From the NCBI RefSeq assembly GCF_012932915.1, contig NZ_VCQU01000012.1:124001-188000 (forward strand): a DNA stretch of 64,000 nucleotides, written 5' to 3'. Positions 8,540 to 17,561 of the stretch are shown here, piece after piece. How positions within the stretch are numbered: the stretch's first letter is position 1; the number at the start of each line of letters is the position of its first letter. Under the pieces are notes generated by a model. The model was not told the DNA's origin and searched no databases. It saw only the letters and a list, made by a program, of their open reading frames with translations. Source of the DNA: Antrihabitans stalactiti. Its GTDB lineage: Bacteria > Actinomycetota > Actinomycetes > Mycobacteriales > Mycobacteriaceae. The position numbers and the translations under genes were made by a program.

Positions 8540-10053
8540 TGGCCCGCCTCCGTTCGCGTGTTGAGAATGTTCACGCCGCGCACCAGTACCGATGGGCAAC
8601 CATGGCTGACCGCCGCGACTTGGCCGGGTTGCGCTTTGCCACAGTTGAATGCGCCCCCGAGCCGCCACGTCGACGGACCGCCGACCGCCTCCATCGAACC
8701 CCAGAAGTCGGTAGTCGTAGCCTGGTACGCGACATCGCGCAGCTGACCGTCCAACTGCCCGTTGCGGATTCGGAAGAATCGCTGGCCGGTGAACTGAAAG
8801 TTATAGCGCTGCATGTCGATCGACCAGCTCTTGTCGCCGACGATGTAGATGCCGTTGTCGACGCGAGAAATCAGATCGTCGGTCGTCGAGTCGCTGACCG
8901 GGTCCGGCTGCAAGGAGACGTTGGCCATTCGCTGGATCGGGACGTGATGCGGCGAGTCCGCGTACGAGCAGCCGTTGGACCGCTCGAGGCCGAGCCGAGC
9001 GGCGAAGACACGGTCGAGCTGGTAGCCGACCAGGACACCGTCACGGACTAGATCCCACCGCTGACTGGCCACGCCGTCGTCGTCGTAGCCGATGCTGGCG
9101 AGCCCGTGTTCTTCGGTGCGGTCTGCGGTGACGTTCATGATCGACGTCCCGTATTGCAAGGTGCCGAGTTTGTCGGGTGTGGCGAACGACGTTCCGGCAT
9201 AGGCTGATTCGTAGCCGATCGCGCGGTCGTACTCCGTTGCATGGCCGATCGATTCGTGAATGGTCAGCCAGAGATTGGTGGGGTCGATGACCAGGTCCGT
9301 CGGGCCGGCTTCCACGGTCGGCGCCTTGACCTTTTCGGCCAGCCACTCAGGGATTCGTGCCAACTCGGTCGACCAGTCCCAGGTGCTGGCGGTGCCGAGA
9401 TATTCCCACCCACGCCCGACCGGTGGCGCCAACGTTCGCATCGTCTCGAACACGCCGGACGACTGGTCGACTGTGATCGCCTCCAGCGCGGGATGCAGCC
9501 GAACCCGCTGCTGGGTGACGGTCGTTCCCGCCGAATCTGCGTAGAACGTCTGCTCTTTCACTTGCAACAGGCTCGCCGAGGTGTGGTCGACGCCGTCGCT
9601 TGCGGCCAACCGTGCGGAGTAATCGGTCAGCAGTTCGACCTTCTCGGCAGTGGGCACGCCGAACGGGTCGATCTCGTAGGGCGACACCCACGTCGCGTCC
9701 GCATAGACCGGCTCGGCTGCCAACTCGACGCGGTCGCGGTTCAGCGGCCGCAGCGTCGTCGCGACCGCCACAGCCTGCCGGGCTGTCGCGGCGGCGACCT
9801 CGGGCGAGAGTTCGGCGTTCGACGCGAACCCCCAGGTGCCGTCGACCACCACCCGGACCGCGAGGCCGAGTGTCGCCGAATCCGCCACCGCCTGGACCGT
9901 CCCGTCGCGCAGCCGAATCGACTGCGTCAGAAGGCGGTGCACCCGGCAGTCGGCATGACTCGCCCCTGCGGCTCGCGCCGCTGACAGCGCAGCATCGGCA
10001 AGCTGGCGTAGGGGGAGTGCAAGGAATTCTGCGTCGACCTGGTGAGTGCCCAC
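8536..10053 (-). CDS. tldD: TldD metallopeptidase
   Basis: A 505-residue catalytic subunit of the TldD/E protease. The zinc site HESIGH is at residues 266-271 (His266, Glu267, His271), followed by the conserved ATEYDRAIGYESAYAG. The C-terminus has the typical NCGKAQPGQVAAVSHGCP segment, whose cysteine helps complete the metal site in known structures. It is directly upstream of and translationally coupled to tldE. No peptide precursor gene lies next to the pair. Confidence 0.9.
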   Translation of the reverse strand: MGTHQVDAEFLALPLRQLADAALSAARAAGASHADCRVHRLLTQSIRLRDGTVQAVADSATLGLAVRVVVDGTWGFASNAELSPEVAAATARQAVAVATTLRPLNRDRVELAAEPVYADATWVSPYEIDPFGVPTAEKVELLTDYSARLAASDGVDHTSASLLQVKEQTFYADSAGTTVTQQRVRLHPALEAITVDQSSGVFETMRTLAPPVGRGWEYLGTASTWDWSTELARIPEWLAEKVKAPTVEAGPTDLVIDPTNLWLTIHESIGHATEYDRAIGYESAYAGTSFATPDKLGTLQYGTSIMNVTADRTEEHGLASIGYDDDGVASQRWDLVRDGVLVGYQLDRVFAARLGLERSNGCSYADSPHHVPIQRMANVSLQPDPVSDSTTDDLISRVDNGIYIVGDKSWSIDMQRYNFQFTGQRFFRIRNGQLDGQLRDVAYQATTTDFWGSMEAVGGPSTWRLGGAFNCGKAQPGQVAAVSHGCPSVLVRGVNILNTRTEAGQ

Positions 10054-10062
10054 CGGACCAAA

Positions 10063-10842
10063 CTAGCCGAACTGTTGCCAGCCGAGCCGGATGACCATCG
10101 CGACGACAACGACGAGCAGGACGATGCGCACGAAGCCCGAGCCTTTGCTCAGTGCCATTCGCGACCCGAAGACCGCTCCGATGATGTTGCAGCACGCCAT
10201 TGCTGCGCCGAGGCCCCACAGCACGTTGCCGGTGGCGGCGAAGTAGACGACGCCGCCGAAGTTGGAGCCCAGATTGATCACCTTCGCCATTGCGGCGCTG
10301 CGGACGAACTCGGTGCCGAGCACAGTCGCGAAGGCGATGATCAGAAACGTTCCGGTCCCGGGTCCGAGCAGACCGTCGTAGAAGCCGATCAGCGCGGCGG
10401 CGAGTGCGACGACGAGGACCACTTTGCGTCGCGTCGGCGGATGCGTTGCCATCGTGACGCCGACTTGTGGGCGCAGAGTGACGAACACCGCGACCCCGAT
10501 CAGGACCACCATGATGATCGGGATGAACAGGTCACGGTTGATCAGCGCGACCGCTGCGGCGCCGCAGCCGGAGGTCACTGCTGCCAGCAATCCTGCGGGA
10601 ATCATCAAGCGCCACTGCATCGGAACCTTGCGCGCGAACGTCGCAACCGCGGCGCTCGTCCCGGCGATCGCGGTCAGCTTGTTCGTGCCGAGCACTTGTT
10701 GTGGCGTGAGCGTTGGAGCGACGAGAAGGAACACCGGCAGCACGATGAGGCCCCCACCGCCGACGACCGCGTCGACCCAACCGGCAGCCATCGCGGCAGC
10801 GAGCAGAGCCATCCACTCGCTTGCGCCCACTCGGCCACTCAA
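10063..10842 (-). CDS. TauE/SafE-family membrane transporter
   Basis: A 259-residue inner-membrane protein with about eight hydrophobic segments. The GWVDAVVGGGGLIVLP and PQQVLGTNKLTAIAGT motifs are diagnostic for TauE/SafE anion exporters (sulfite, sulfonate or related C2 acids). The second half has the matching LIGFYDGLLGPGTGTFL repeat. The start is unclear: TTG at 10842, GTG at 10830 or ATG at 10812 are in frame. It follows the kinase gene by 10 bases and may be read from the same operon, but a functional link is not evident. Confidence 0.85.
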   Translation of the reverse strand: MSGRVGASEWMALLAAAMAAGWVDAVVGGGGLIVLPVFLLVAPTLTPQQVLGTNKLTAIAGTSAAVATFARKVPMQWRLMIPAGLLAAVTSGCGAAAVALINRDLFIPIIMVVLIGVAVFVTLRPQVGVTMATHPPTRRKVVLVVALAAALIGFYDGLLGPGTGTFLIIAFATVLGTEFVRSAAMAKVINLGSNFGGVVYFAATGNVLWGLGAAMACCNIIGAVFGSRMALSKGSGFVRIVLLVVVVAMVIRLGWQQFG

Positions 10843-10852
10843 TCACAAGGCG

Positions 10853-12679
10853 TCAGCGCGAGGTCGTACGGGCGCGCAACCGTCGCCGCGCGCCGATGCG
10901 TCCAGCGCCGACCGTGGCAGCAATACCTGCAACAAGTCCGAGGGTGGCGCTCGACACCAGGGCGGTCGTCGTAGGTTCGTGGCCTTTCAGGATCCAGACC
11001 GCGCAGACACCGGTTGCTGCGAGCAGCGCGGTACTCGCCGGGATACCCAGCGATCCGGAGATTCGGCGACGCCCCTGCACGAGCGAACGGACGAACGACT
11101 CGAGGTAGGCAACGCCGAACAGCGCCACCAGCGCGACTGCAACCGCAGCGGCGGTCGTCGTCGGCCGCTGTTCGGTGTGCACCAGGAATCGCCAGTTGGC
11201 AACGAGTACACCGTCCTTCGTCAAGAACAGCTCACCGGTCAATTGGCCGGCGACCAGGTACGGGTTGACCAGTGGCGGAACCGTCGCGGCAGCAGCATTC
11301 GGCGCGGTGGCGACCAGCGGCGCTGACTTCTCGCCGACCGGTACGCCGCCCACCTGCAACGCAACTCGAACGGTGTCGGCAGGGCCGACGTCTGTCGTCG
11401 TCACGACCAGGGGAGCGGTGAGGTCGACCGCGACTGGTCCGCCCACGCTGGGATCGACGCCGGCGATAGTGACTGTGCCGGGGCGCAGGTCGCCACCGGT
11501 CGTAGCGGCACCGAGACCGATGAACGGGATGACCATGGCAAGGAGCGCGAACACGGCGGCGACCGCGAACGGAACACGCGCAGACTTGACCTTGACCTTG
11601 ATGACCGACTGGACCGGAACCAGGTCTTCCTGGCGGATATCGGAAAGCTGAAAAGCGGACTCTCGTACGAGGATCGACGGTCGAACGGGCGCCACGTTCG
11701 CGGGCGGCGGGGTCCGGCGCGTCGGGTCCGAGTCCGCATACGCGGGACTCGTACGGACTGTCCCGCCTGCTGCCGACACAATGCGGTCCGCGCCGAGTAC
11801 CGGGATGCCCGGCGCCGCAAGCCAACCCGTGCCCCAACAGTGCGTCGCCGCCTCAGCGAGAGCAATGCCGAAGGTTTCGGCGCTGGCGTAGCGGTCCGCC
11901 GGATCGGTTGCGAGACCGTGCATCACGATCTCTGCGAGCGCGAACGGTACGTCGGGGGCAACTCGCGTCAGCGGATCGGGCAATTCGAACGCGTGGCGGA
12001 ACAACATGGCCATCGCGTCACCGCCGCGCGGGAACGGCAAGACGCCCGAGAGCAGCTCGTACAGCATCGTTGCCAAGGCGTAGACGTCCGTCGCCGGGCT
12101 GAGCTCGTGCCCTTGCGCCTGTTCGGGCGCAATGTAGGACGGGGTGCCGATGATGTCGCCGGCCTTGGTGGCGAGAGTTTCGTTGCCGCCGATCATTTTC
12201 GCGATACCGAAGTCGGTGACCTTCAACGCCCCCGACGCCGAGAACATCAGGTTCTCGGGCTTGATGTCGCGATGCAGGATTCCGCGGTCGTGCGCAGATT
12301 GCAGACCTGCCGCGCACGCCAGTGCGACCGCGACCGCCGACGGCGCGTCGAACCCGTCCTCGGTGAACCGGCTCCAGACCGTCCCGCCGGTCAGCAGCTC
12401 CATCACCAGCAAGCACAATCCCTCGTGCTCGACGTAGTCGAACACGGGAACGACGTGGGGGTGATCGATCGATGCGAGTACCCGTGCCTCGGCGACGAAT
12501 CGCTTTCGTACATCGGGATCTATCGCGAACTCGCGGGGGATCTCCTTGATGGCGACCGGTCGGTCGAGGCGCTTGTGTCGACCGGCGAGAACCACTCCGA
12601 AGCCGCCCTGCCCGATCTGTCCACCGACCTCGTAGGACGGGAGCGCCTGCGCGACGAGGTCGAGTTCGGCGATGGTCAC
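10853..12679 (-). CDS. Transmembrane Ser/Thr protein kinase
   Basis: A 608-residue Hanks-type kinase. The N-terminal catalytic domain (about 15-275) has the glycine loop GQGGFGVV, Lys45 in VAIKE, HRDIKPEN, DFG and SYIAPEQ. A linker leads to a membrane segment near residue 380, an extracellular domain rich in Thr and Val, and three further hydrophobic helices at the C-terminus. There are no PASTA repeats, so it is not a PknB orthologue. It overlaps the start of the TauE-side reading only by proximity and is coupled (ATGA) to the upstream membrane protein gene, which may be its partner. Confidence 0.88.
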   Translation of the reverse strand: MTIAELDLVAQALPSYEVGGQIGQGGFGVVLAGRHKRLDRPVAIKEIPREFAIDPDVRKRFVAEARVLASIDHPHVVPVFDYVEHEGLCLLVMELLTGGTVWSRFTEDGFDAPSAVAVALACAAGLQSAHDRGILHRDIKPENLMFSASGALKVTDFGIAKMIGGNETLATKAGDIIGTPSYIAPEQAQGHELSPATDVYALATMLYELLSGVLPFPRGGDAMAMLFRHAFELPDPLTRVAPDVPFALAEIVMHGLATDPADRYASAETFGIALAEAATHCWGTGWLAAPGIPVLGADRIVSAAGGTVRTSPAYADSDPTRRTPPPANVAPVRPSILVRESAFQLSDIRQEDLVPVQSVIKVKVKSARVPFAVAAVFALLAMVIPFIGLGAATTGGDLRPGTVTIAGVDPSVGGPVAVDLTAPLVVTTTDVGPADTVRVALQVGGVPVGEKSAPLVATAPNAAAATVPPLVNPYLVAGQLTGELFLTKDGVLVANWRFLVHTEQRPTTTAAAVAVALVALFGVAYLESFVRSLVQGRRRISGSLGIPASTALLAATGVCAVWILKGHEPTTTALVSSATLGLVAGIAATVGAGRIGARRRLRARTTSR

Positions 12680-13437
12680 TGCGGCTCCAAGACCTTTTCG
12701 TCGGCATCCTTACCAGCGGTATCAGGCGTCGGCGTCAGATATCCGATGGCGAAGAACGTTGCGGCGAAGGCGCCGGCGATGATCAACCACCGGTCCGTAG
12801 CGGGCACCCAGACCCGTGTCGCCGATAAGGTGAAGACGAGGACCAAGCCGATGCCGATGCCAGGCGTCATGATCCGTAGCGCTCGCCGAAAGCGGTTGGC
12901 GGGCAGCTGATGCCTGGCAATGGCAAGTGCAGCGTCCAGCAGCGCGAGGGCGGTCAGCAGGAGCAGCGCGAGGCCGAACAGTCCGTAGACCGAGAGCAAG
13001 GAGCCACGCACGTCGGTCACCGTGTCGATCGACGCCAACGCGTTTCCGTCGTCGTCGAACACCGAGAGCGTCGCGCCGATCAGCCCCGTTGCCTGCCCGT
13101 TGAGCCTGGACAGATCGATCGCATATTTCACCGATGCAGTCGCCCCCGGGGCAACGGACAGATCCACCGCAGTATCGAATGCGTAGTACGTCAAACCCAC
13201 TACGCGACCGGCGAATTCGACCCGGTCGATAACGATGGCAGTCGGGCTGTTGTTGGTCACGCGAAGTTCGACAGTGGCCTTGCCGTGCGGCTCGAGACGT
13301 ATGGGTTGGTCGGCTCCGGGCGTGACGGCCTCGCCGTTGATCGTCGCGGCCAACTCGACGGGATTGGTCGCGGCCGACGCAACTCCCGCCGAAAGCACGA
13401 CCAGCGCCGTAATCATCAGGGTGAGTAGGGTTTTCAT
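12676..13437 (-). CDS. Secreted/membrane protein with Ig-like domain, kinase partner
   Basis: A 253-residue protein with a clear signal peptide (MKTLLTLMITALVVLSAGVASA), then an extracytoplasmic beta-rich region (residues 25-150, including ATVELRVTNNSPTAIVIDRVEF, i.e. an Ig-like or DUF916-like adhesion fold), and two to three membrane helices near the C-terminus. Its stop overlaps the kinase start by 4 bases. Together with the proline-rich protein upstream it probably presents or senses something at the cell surface for the kinase. I do not know the family name. Confidence 0.7.
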   Translation of the reverse strand: MKTLLTLMITALVVLSAGVASAATNPVELAATINGEAVTPGADQPIRLEPHGKATVELRVTNNSPTAIVIDRVEFAGRVVGLTYYAFDTAVDLSVAPGATASVKYAIDLSRLNGQATGLIGATLSVFDDDGNALASIDTVTDVRGSLLSVYGLFGLALLLLTALALLDAALAIARHQLPANRFRRALRIMTPGIGIGLVLVFTLSATRVWVPATDRWLIIAGAFAATFFAIGYLTPTPDTAGKDADEKVLEPQ

Positions 13438-13445
13438 GGCACTTC

Positions 13446-14222
13446 CTAAACGTGGGTCGAGACGAGCGGCAAGAGACGACGCCGATAGATCACGAGGCCG
13501 ATGATGAGAAAGAAGACGAGCATCGTGAGAGTTGCTGTCGCGGAGCCGAGTTGAGTCACCAGGACGACGTCCAAGGCGGCGAGCAGCACGGGACCGCAGA
13601 GCGCCTCCACTCGATGACTGCCGACGCCCAGCGCGCCAGAAGCGAGCGGAATGTCGAAGACACCTGCGTCGTTTGCGGTGCCGGTGCCGATCTGTTCGCC
13701 CGCCGCCGACAACGTGACATCCGAACCCGGCGTGCAGCCCTCACCATGGGCATTGACCGCGCCACCGGGTTGCACACTCTGCCGATCGAGGACCAGCAAC
13801 ATGACAACGGGAGCGGCTTTCGGCGCGGGAGGCGCTGCAGGTGCGGGTTCGGGTTCGGGCTCCGGCTCCGACAGCGCTGCCGGCGGCGTGTACTGCGGTG
13901 TCACCGGGGCCTGCTTCGGCGGGGGCACGTATGCAGGCGGCGGCGAGACCTCCGGCTCGGGTTTTGCCGCGGGCTTGACCGGCGGATCCAGGTGCACATT
14001 CACCGGCGGGGACGGCTTGGGTTGCCGCTCCGATTGGCGCTCGACGCGGGAACGGTGCTCCCTGGGCTTTCGCGGTGCGGAATCTTCGCTCGACGAGGGA
14101 CTGTCACATGAGCTGCACTCCGGATCTTGTGCTGTTGCGACCGGCGCTGGTAGCGAGACGAACGTCGCCACTGCGAGCACTGCCGAGATACTGATACCCG
14201 CCGCGAGGTTTCGTAGCTTCAT
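13446..14222 (-). CDS. Proline-rich surface protein with C-terminal membrane anchor
   Basis: A 258-residue protein. Residues 1-32 form a signal peptide (MKLRNLAAGISISAVLAVAT then PVATAQ). Residues 35-140 are a Pro/Glu/Ala-rich spacer able to cross the cell wall. Residues 145-230 look like a small beta domain with two cysteines (GEGCTPGSDVTLSA and VEALCGPV), followed by a membrane helix and the RRR cytoplasmic end. ATG at 14222 is chosen over a TTG four codons earlier. It is the first gene of the kinase operon, 8 bases before the next gene. Role: presumably a surface-exposed component; not recognised. Confidence 0.68.
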   Translation of the reverse strand: MKLRNLAAGISISAVLAVATFVSLPAPVATAQDPECSSCDSPSSSEDSAPRKPREHRSRVERQSERQPKPSPPVNVHLDPPVKPAAKPEPEVSPPPAYVPPPKQAPVTPQYTPPAALSEPEPEPEPAPAAPPAPKAAPVVMLLVLDRQSVQPGGAVNAHGEGCTPGSDVTLSAAGEQIGTGTANDAGVFDIPLASGALGVGSHRVEALCGPVLLAALDVVLVTQLGSATATLTMLVFFLIIGLVIYRRRLLPLVSTHV

Positions 14223-14304
14223 TTCGCGGTCCAATCGTTGCTTCGAGTAGTCCGACCCCGACCCTCATCTAGAACGATGGGTCCACCGCAGCCGGATTGT
14301 GCGA

Positions 14305-14364
14305 GTAGCGGACTACGCGTTTTTCAGGTGCGGTACTACTCGCTTGCGCTGGTAGGGGACCTAC
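14305..14364. promoter_or_regulatory. Possible operator half-sites before two-component genes
   Basis: Two small palindromes, GTAG-CGGA-CTAC at 14305-14316 and GTAGG-GGA-CCTAC at 14352-14364, lie in the divergent region, with further GAGTAGT and ACTACTC half-sites nearby. They could bind the response regulator encoded next door. The evidence is weak because the arms are short. Confidence 0.25.
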
Positions 14365-14375
14365 GCTGAACAACC

Positions 14376-15533
14376 ATGCGCCGATTCAGCTTGTGGTTAC
14401 GGGGTAAGCCACTGGTTGCCGACTGCATGCTGGCGGCGGCGTTGTTCGTGACCGAGTTGCTCAGCGCCCCGCAGAGCAAAGGCCCATGGCTCTTCCTTGT
14501 CGTAGGCGTCGCGTTGTGTGTTCCGGTGTGTTTCCGCAGGCGGCACCCGCGCCTGGTGGCTGTCGTCCTGCTGACCGAGTCGATGACCTGGACGATCGTC
14601 GCGCACGTCATCGACCACAAAGAAGACGCGCATCCGGCGTTGCTCGCGCTCGGCATCGCGCTGTACACGCTGGTCGCGTATGTGGGCCGTGTCGACGCCG
14701 GCGTCTTCGTCGCCGGTTTGGTCGTGGATTCGGCGCTCGCAATCTGGCTGCTGAACCAAAGCGTCCTAGGGGCAGTAGGCGTCTCGGCGTTGTTCTTCGC
14801 GTTGTGCTGGATCACCGCAGAATTCCTCGGAGCGCGTCGCGCCTACGACGAGGAAGTTGCCGCGCGGCTCGCAGTCGCCGATTACGACCGCGAGCGCAGC
14901 GCACACGAAGCTGTTGTCGCAGAACGCACCCGGATTGCTCGCGAGTTGCACGACGTCGTGGCGCACGCGGTGAGCGTGATGATCGTGCAAGCCGACGGTG
15001 CGTCTTATGCGATTCGGAAAAATCCGCAGGCCGCCGAGGCAGCGCTTGCGAATATTGCATCGACGGGCCGCGAAGCGCTGGGCGAACTGCGGCGGACCGT
15101 CGCACTGCTGCGTGACGACGATTCACCCGAGCAGATGCCGCAGCACGGATCGGCCGGACTGGCCAAGGTTGTGCAGATGATGAGCAGCGCGGGCCTGGCG
15201 GTCGAGTTGGAGCAATCCGGTCAGCTCGACAATATCGCGCCCCGCGTGAGCCTCGGAGTGCACCGCATCGTGCAGGAGTCGCTGACGAACGTCTTGCGGC
15301 ACGCCGGTCCGGAGGCCAAGGCGTGGGTCCGGGTGCATCGCCGGGAGAACGACGTCACCATCGAGATACTCGACAACGGCACACCCGCGACTCGATTTGT
15401 GCAGGGGAGTGGGAACGGGCTGGTCGGCATGCGGGAGCGGGTTGCGGTCTTGCACGGCACGCTGGATGCGGGACGGCGCGGCAGCGGCGGCTGGCGAGTC
15501 GCCGCGACCCTTCCGCTGCACCTCGACGACTGA
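14376..15533 (+). CDS. NarL-type sensor histidine kinase
   Basis: A 385-residue kinase. Residues 12-150 contain about five to six membrane helices with hardly any extracytoplasmic loops, suggesting sensing within or near the membrane. The dimerisation/phosphoacceptor motif RTRIARELHDVVAHAVSVM places the phosphorylated His at 192. The HATPase domain follows (IVQESLTNVLRHA, EILDNGTPAT, GNGLVGMRERV). It is followed 22 bases later by its cognate regulator. The stimulus is unknown. Confidence 0.9.
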   Translation: MRRFSLWLRGKPLVADCMLAAALFVTELLSAPQSKGPWLFLVVGVALCVPVCFRRRHPRLVAVVLLTESMTWTIVAHVIDHKEDAHPALLALGIALYTLVAYVGRVDAGVFVAGLVVDSALAIWLLNQSVLGAVGVSALFFALCWITAEFLGARRAYDEEVAARLAVADYDRERSAHEAVVAERTRIARELHDVVAHAVSVMIVQADGASYAIRKNPQAAEAALANIASTGREALGELRRTVALLRDDDSPEQMPQHGSAGLAKVVQMMSSAGLAVELEQSGQLDNIAPRVSLGVHRIVQESLTNVLRHAGPEAKAWVRVHRRENDVTIEILDNGTPATRFVQGSGNGLVGMRERVAVLHGTLDAGRRGSGGWRVAATLPLHLDD

Positions 15534-15555
15534 GGCTGCCGATAGCCTGGTCGCC

Positions 15556-16215
15556 GTGGGGATAACGGTATTGATCGTCGACGACCAGGAACTCATGCGT
15601 ATGGGGCTGACCATGGTGCTGGGCGCGCACGACGACATCACGGTGGTCGGCGAGGCGAGTAATGGCGGCGCGGCGGTCGCCGCGGTCAAGGAGTTGGCGC
15701 CCGACGTCGTGTTGATGGACATCCGGATGCCGATCGTGGACGGAGTCGCCGCCACCGAACAGATTCTGCAGGCAGGGTGTACCACCAAGGTTTTGGTGAT
15801 GACGACGTTCGACCTCGACGAGCACGCGCTGGGCGCCCTGCGGGCGGGTGCCAGCGGATTTCTGCTCAAGGACACTCCGCCCGAGGATCTGGTGTCGGCG
15901 ATTCGCAGTGTTGCGGCGGGCGATGCCGTCGTCTCGCCGAAAGTGACCAAGCGACTGCTGGACCGCTTCATCAACGACCATCCCGCGCAGACCCAGGATC
16001 CGGGCGTGCTCGAGGTTCTGACCGTCCGGGAACGGGAAGTCCTCGAGCAGCTGGCCGGCGGGCGATCGAACGCTGAAATCGCTGAGCAACTGTTTCTTTC
16101 GGAGGCGACGGTGAAAACTCACGTCGGCCGGGTGCTCACGAAGCTCGGTTTGCGGGATCGCGTTCAAGCTGTGGTTCTTGCGTACGAGACCGGATTGGTC
16201 AGGCCAGGAAGCTGA
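15556..16215 (+). CDS. NarL/LuxR-family response regulator
   Basis: A 219-residue regulator with a GTG start (VGITVLIVDDQELMRM). Asp55 in VVLMDIRMP is the phosphorylation site, and the C-terminal LuxR-type helix-turn-helix is LTVREREVLEQLAGGRSNAEIAEQLFLS. It pairs with the histidine kinase immediately upstream. Short GTAG/CTAC palindromes before the kinase are candidate binding sites. Confidence 0.9.
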   Translation: MGITVLIVDDQELMRMGLTMVLGAHDDITVVGEASNGGAAVAAVKELAPDVVLMDIRMPIVDGVAATEQILQAGCTTKVLVMTTFDLDEHALGALRAGASGFLLKDTPPEDLVSAIRSVAAGDAVVSPKVTKRLLDRFINDHPAQTQDPGVLEVLTVREREVLEQLAGGRSNAEIAEQLFLSEATVKTHVGRVLTKLGLRDRVQAVVLAYETGLVRPGS

Positions 16216-16286
16216 CTTGGTTGCCTACGAGACGGGCCTGTACGGCTCGGCTCGTAAGCGCGCCACCAAGTTTTTGTGTTGCGTTC

Positions 16287-16919
16287 CTAAGCGTTGAAAC
16301 TGCCCACCGTCGGGAGTGCGAAGCAGCTGGCCCCGGAAGAATAGGTCACACTGCCGAAGAGCGCAGCCAAAACGGTTCCTTGGCCCGATTTCACTGTTTT
16401 CGACATTGTCGGCACACCGAGCACGACGTCGTCGAGCCGATCGATGCTGCCCTTCAGGGTCGAGAGGTTGATCCACGCGACGCTCAGATTGGACGCCGTC
16501 GGGACGCCGACGTAGCCGGGCAGCGCCTGGAAGCGCAGGTCTCCGCGTTCGATCCACGGCGGGATCGGGAAGTTGGGTCCGGCCTGCGCTGTGGAGATGG
16601 TGACCGTCCCCGGCGCGCCTGCGATGCCGCAGCCCAGCGTCGGCGCTGGGTAGAAGAACGGTTGCGGGACGGTCACACCCAGCTCGGGTAGCGCGGTAGC
16701 GAGCAGGCGGTTGATTGCGGACTGTGCATCGGGACCGAGAACGTCGGCGGCCTTGTGCATTTCGGCGGAGGTCGCGTTCAACGCAGCGATGGAGAGGCCC
16801 GAGAGGGCCGGTGCAGGCATGGGCATGGGGGTGGGGTCCGCGCTGGCTGGTCCGACGAAAACGACCGCTGCTGCGACTGCCGACAATGCGCTGATGGTGA
16901 TGCGCGAACGCCGATTCAT
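16287..16919 (-). CDS. Conserved secreted protein
   Basis: A 210-residue exported protein. The ATG at 16919 begins MNRRSRITISALSAVAAAV, a signal peptide ending near PASADP. The mature part has two conserved-looking cysteines (LGCGIAG and SSGASCFAL) and a block AGPNFPIPPWIERGDLRFQ. A related exported family occurs in mycobacteria and rhodococci, but I cannot name a function. The gene is convergent with the response regulator and divergent from fxsA. Confidence 0.7.
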   Translation of the reverse strand: MNRRSRITISALSAVAAAVVFVGPASADPTPMPMPAPALSGLSIAALNATSAEMHKAADVLGPDAQSAINRLLATALPELGVTVPQPFFYPAPTLGCGIAGAPGTVTISTAQAGPNFPIPPWIERGDLRFQALPGYVGVPTASNLSVAWINLSTLKGSIDRLDDVVLGVPTMSKTVKSGQGTVLAALFGSVTYSSGASCFALPTVGSFNA

Positions 16920-17075
16920 TGTGCTCCTCGATGCCGGTACAGATGTTGCGGGTGGGGCAACAGTGAAAGAATTGCTTAGCAAGAGTCTCAATGTCAACTA
17001 GAGGGTTCGATCGTTACTGGACCGACGCTGCATCGATTCCGGGAGCAAAACGCCTTTCTCGCACGTTGAAGGGAT

Positions 17076-17561
17076 ATGGCGTTTCTGCTGTTCGTGCTCT
17101 ATGTCGTCGTCGAGGTCGCTGCTGTCGTTGCGGTGGGTAGTGCCATCGGCGCGGTGTGGACCGTCTGCCTCCTTATCGCGGGCTCGGCGCTGGGTCTCGT
17201 GCTCGTCGGTTCCCAAGGCCGGCGCGTCATCGAAGGTCTGCGCGGTGCCGCGCTCGGCCTGCGCTCACCCGAGGGCGCGATTGCCGACGGCGTCCTCGTC
17301 GCGCTCGGCGCCGTCCTGATGTTCGTCCCGGGGCTGGTCACGTCCGTGCTCGGCTTGCTGTTGCTGATCCCGCCGACACGGTCCGTGCTCCGTCCAGCGG
17401 TCGTCTATATCGCCACTCGTCGCTTCGGCAAGCTGCAGACGGGGCCGGTCGTCGTCGAAGGCGAGGTCGTCAGCCAATGGACCGAACCACAGCTGCGCCC
17501 CAAGGCGATCGCTCCCGTCATCATCGATGCCGATACCGGATGGCACACTGACCCGATGTGA
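17076..17561 (+). CDS. fxsA: FxsA-family membrane protein
   Basis: A 161-residue membrane protein with three to four helices. The segments LLIAGSALGLVLVGSQGRRV and GALLMFVPGLVTSVLGLLLLIPPTR-like pattern (here GAVLMFVPGLVTSVLGLLLL) are typical of FxsA, known in E. coli as suppressor of phage F exclusion. The cellular role is unclear. The same gene lies near ppm1 and rbpA in M. tuberculosis (Rv2053c), so this block is conserved synteny. It overlaps the amidohydrolase start by 4 bases. Confidence 0.85.
   Translation: MAFLLFVLYVVVEVAAVVAVGSAIGAVWTVCLLIAGSALGLVLVGSQGRRVIEGLRGAALGLRSPEGAIADGVLVALGAVLMFVPGLVTSVLGLLLLIPPTRSVLRPAVVYIATRRFGKLQTGPVVVEGEVVSQWTEPQLRPKAIAPVIIDADTGWHTDPM

Noticed and set aside
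7175-10053. TldD/TldE as maturation proteases of mycofactocin
   Set aside because: MftE already performs leader removal and the tld genes lie about 49 kb away with no precursor gene; no evidence in the sequence links them.
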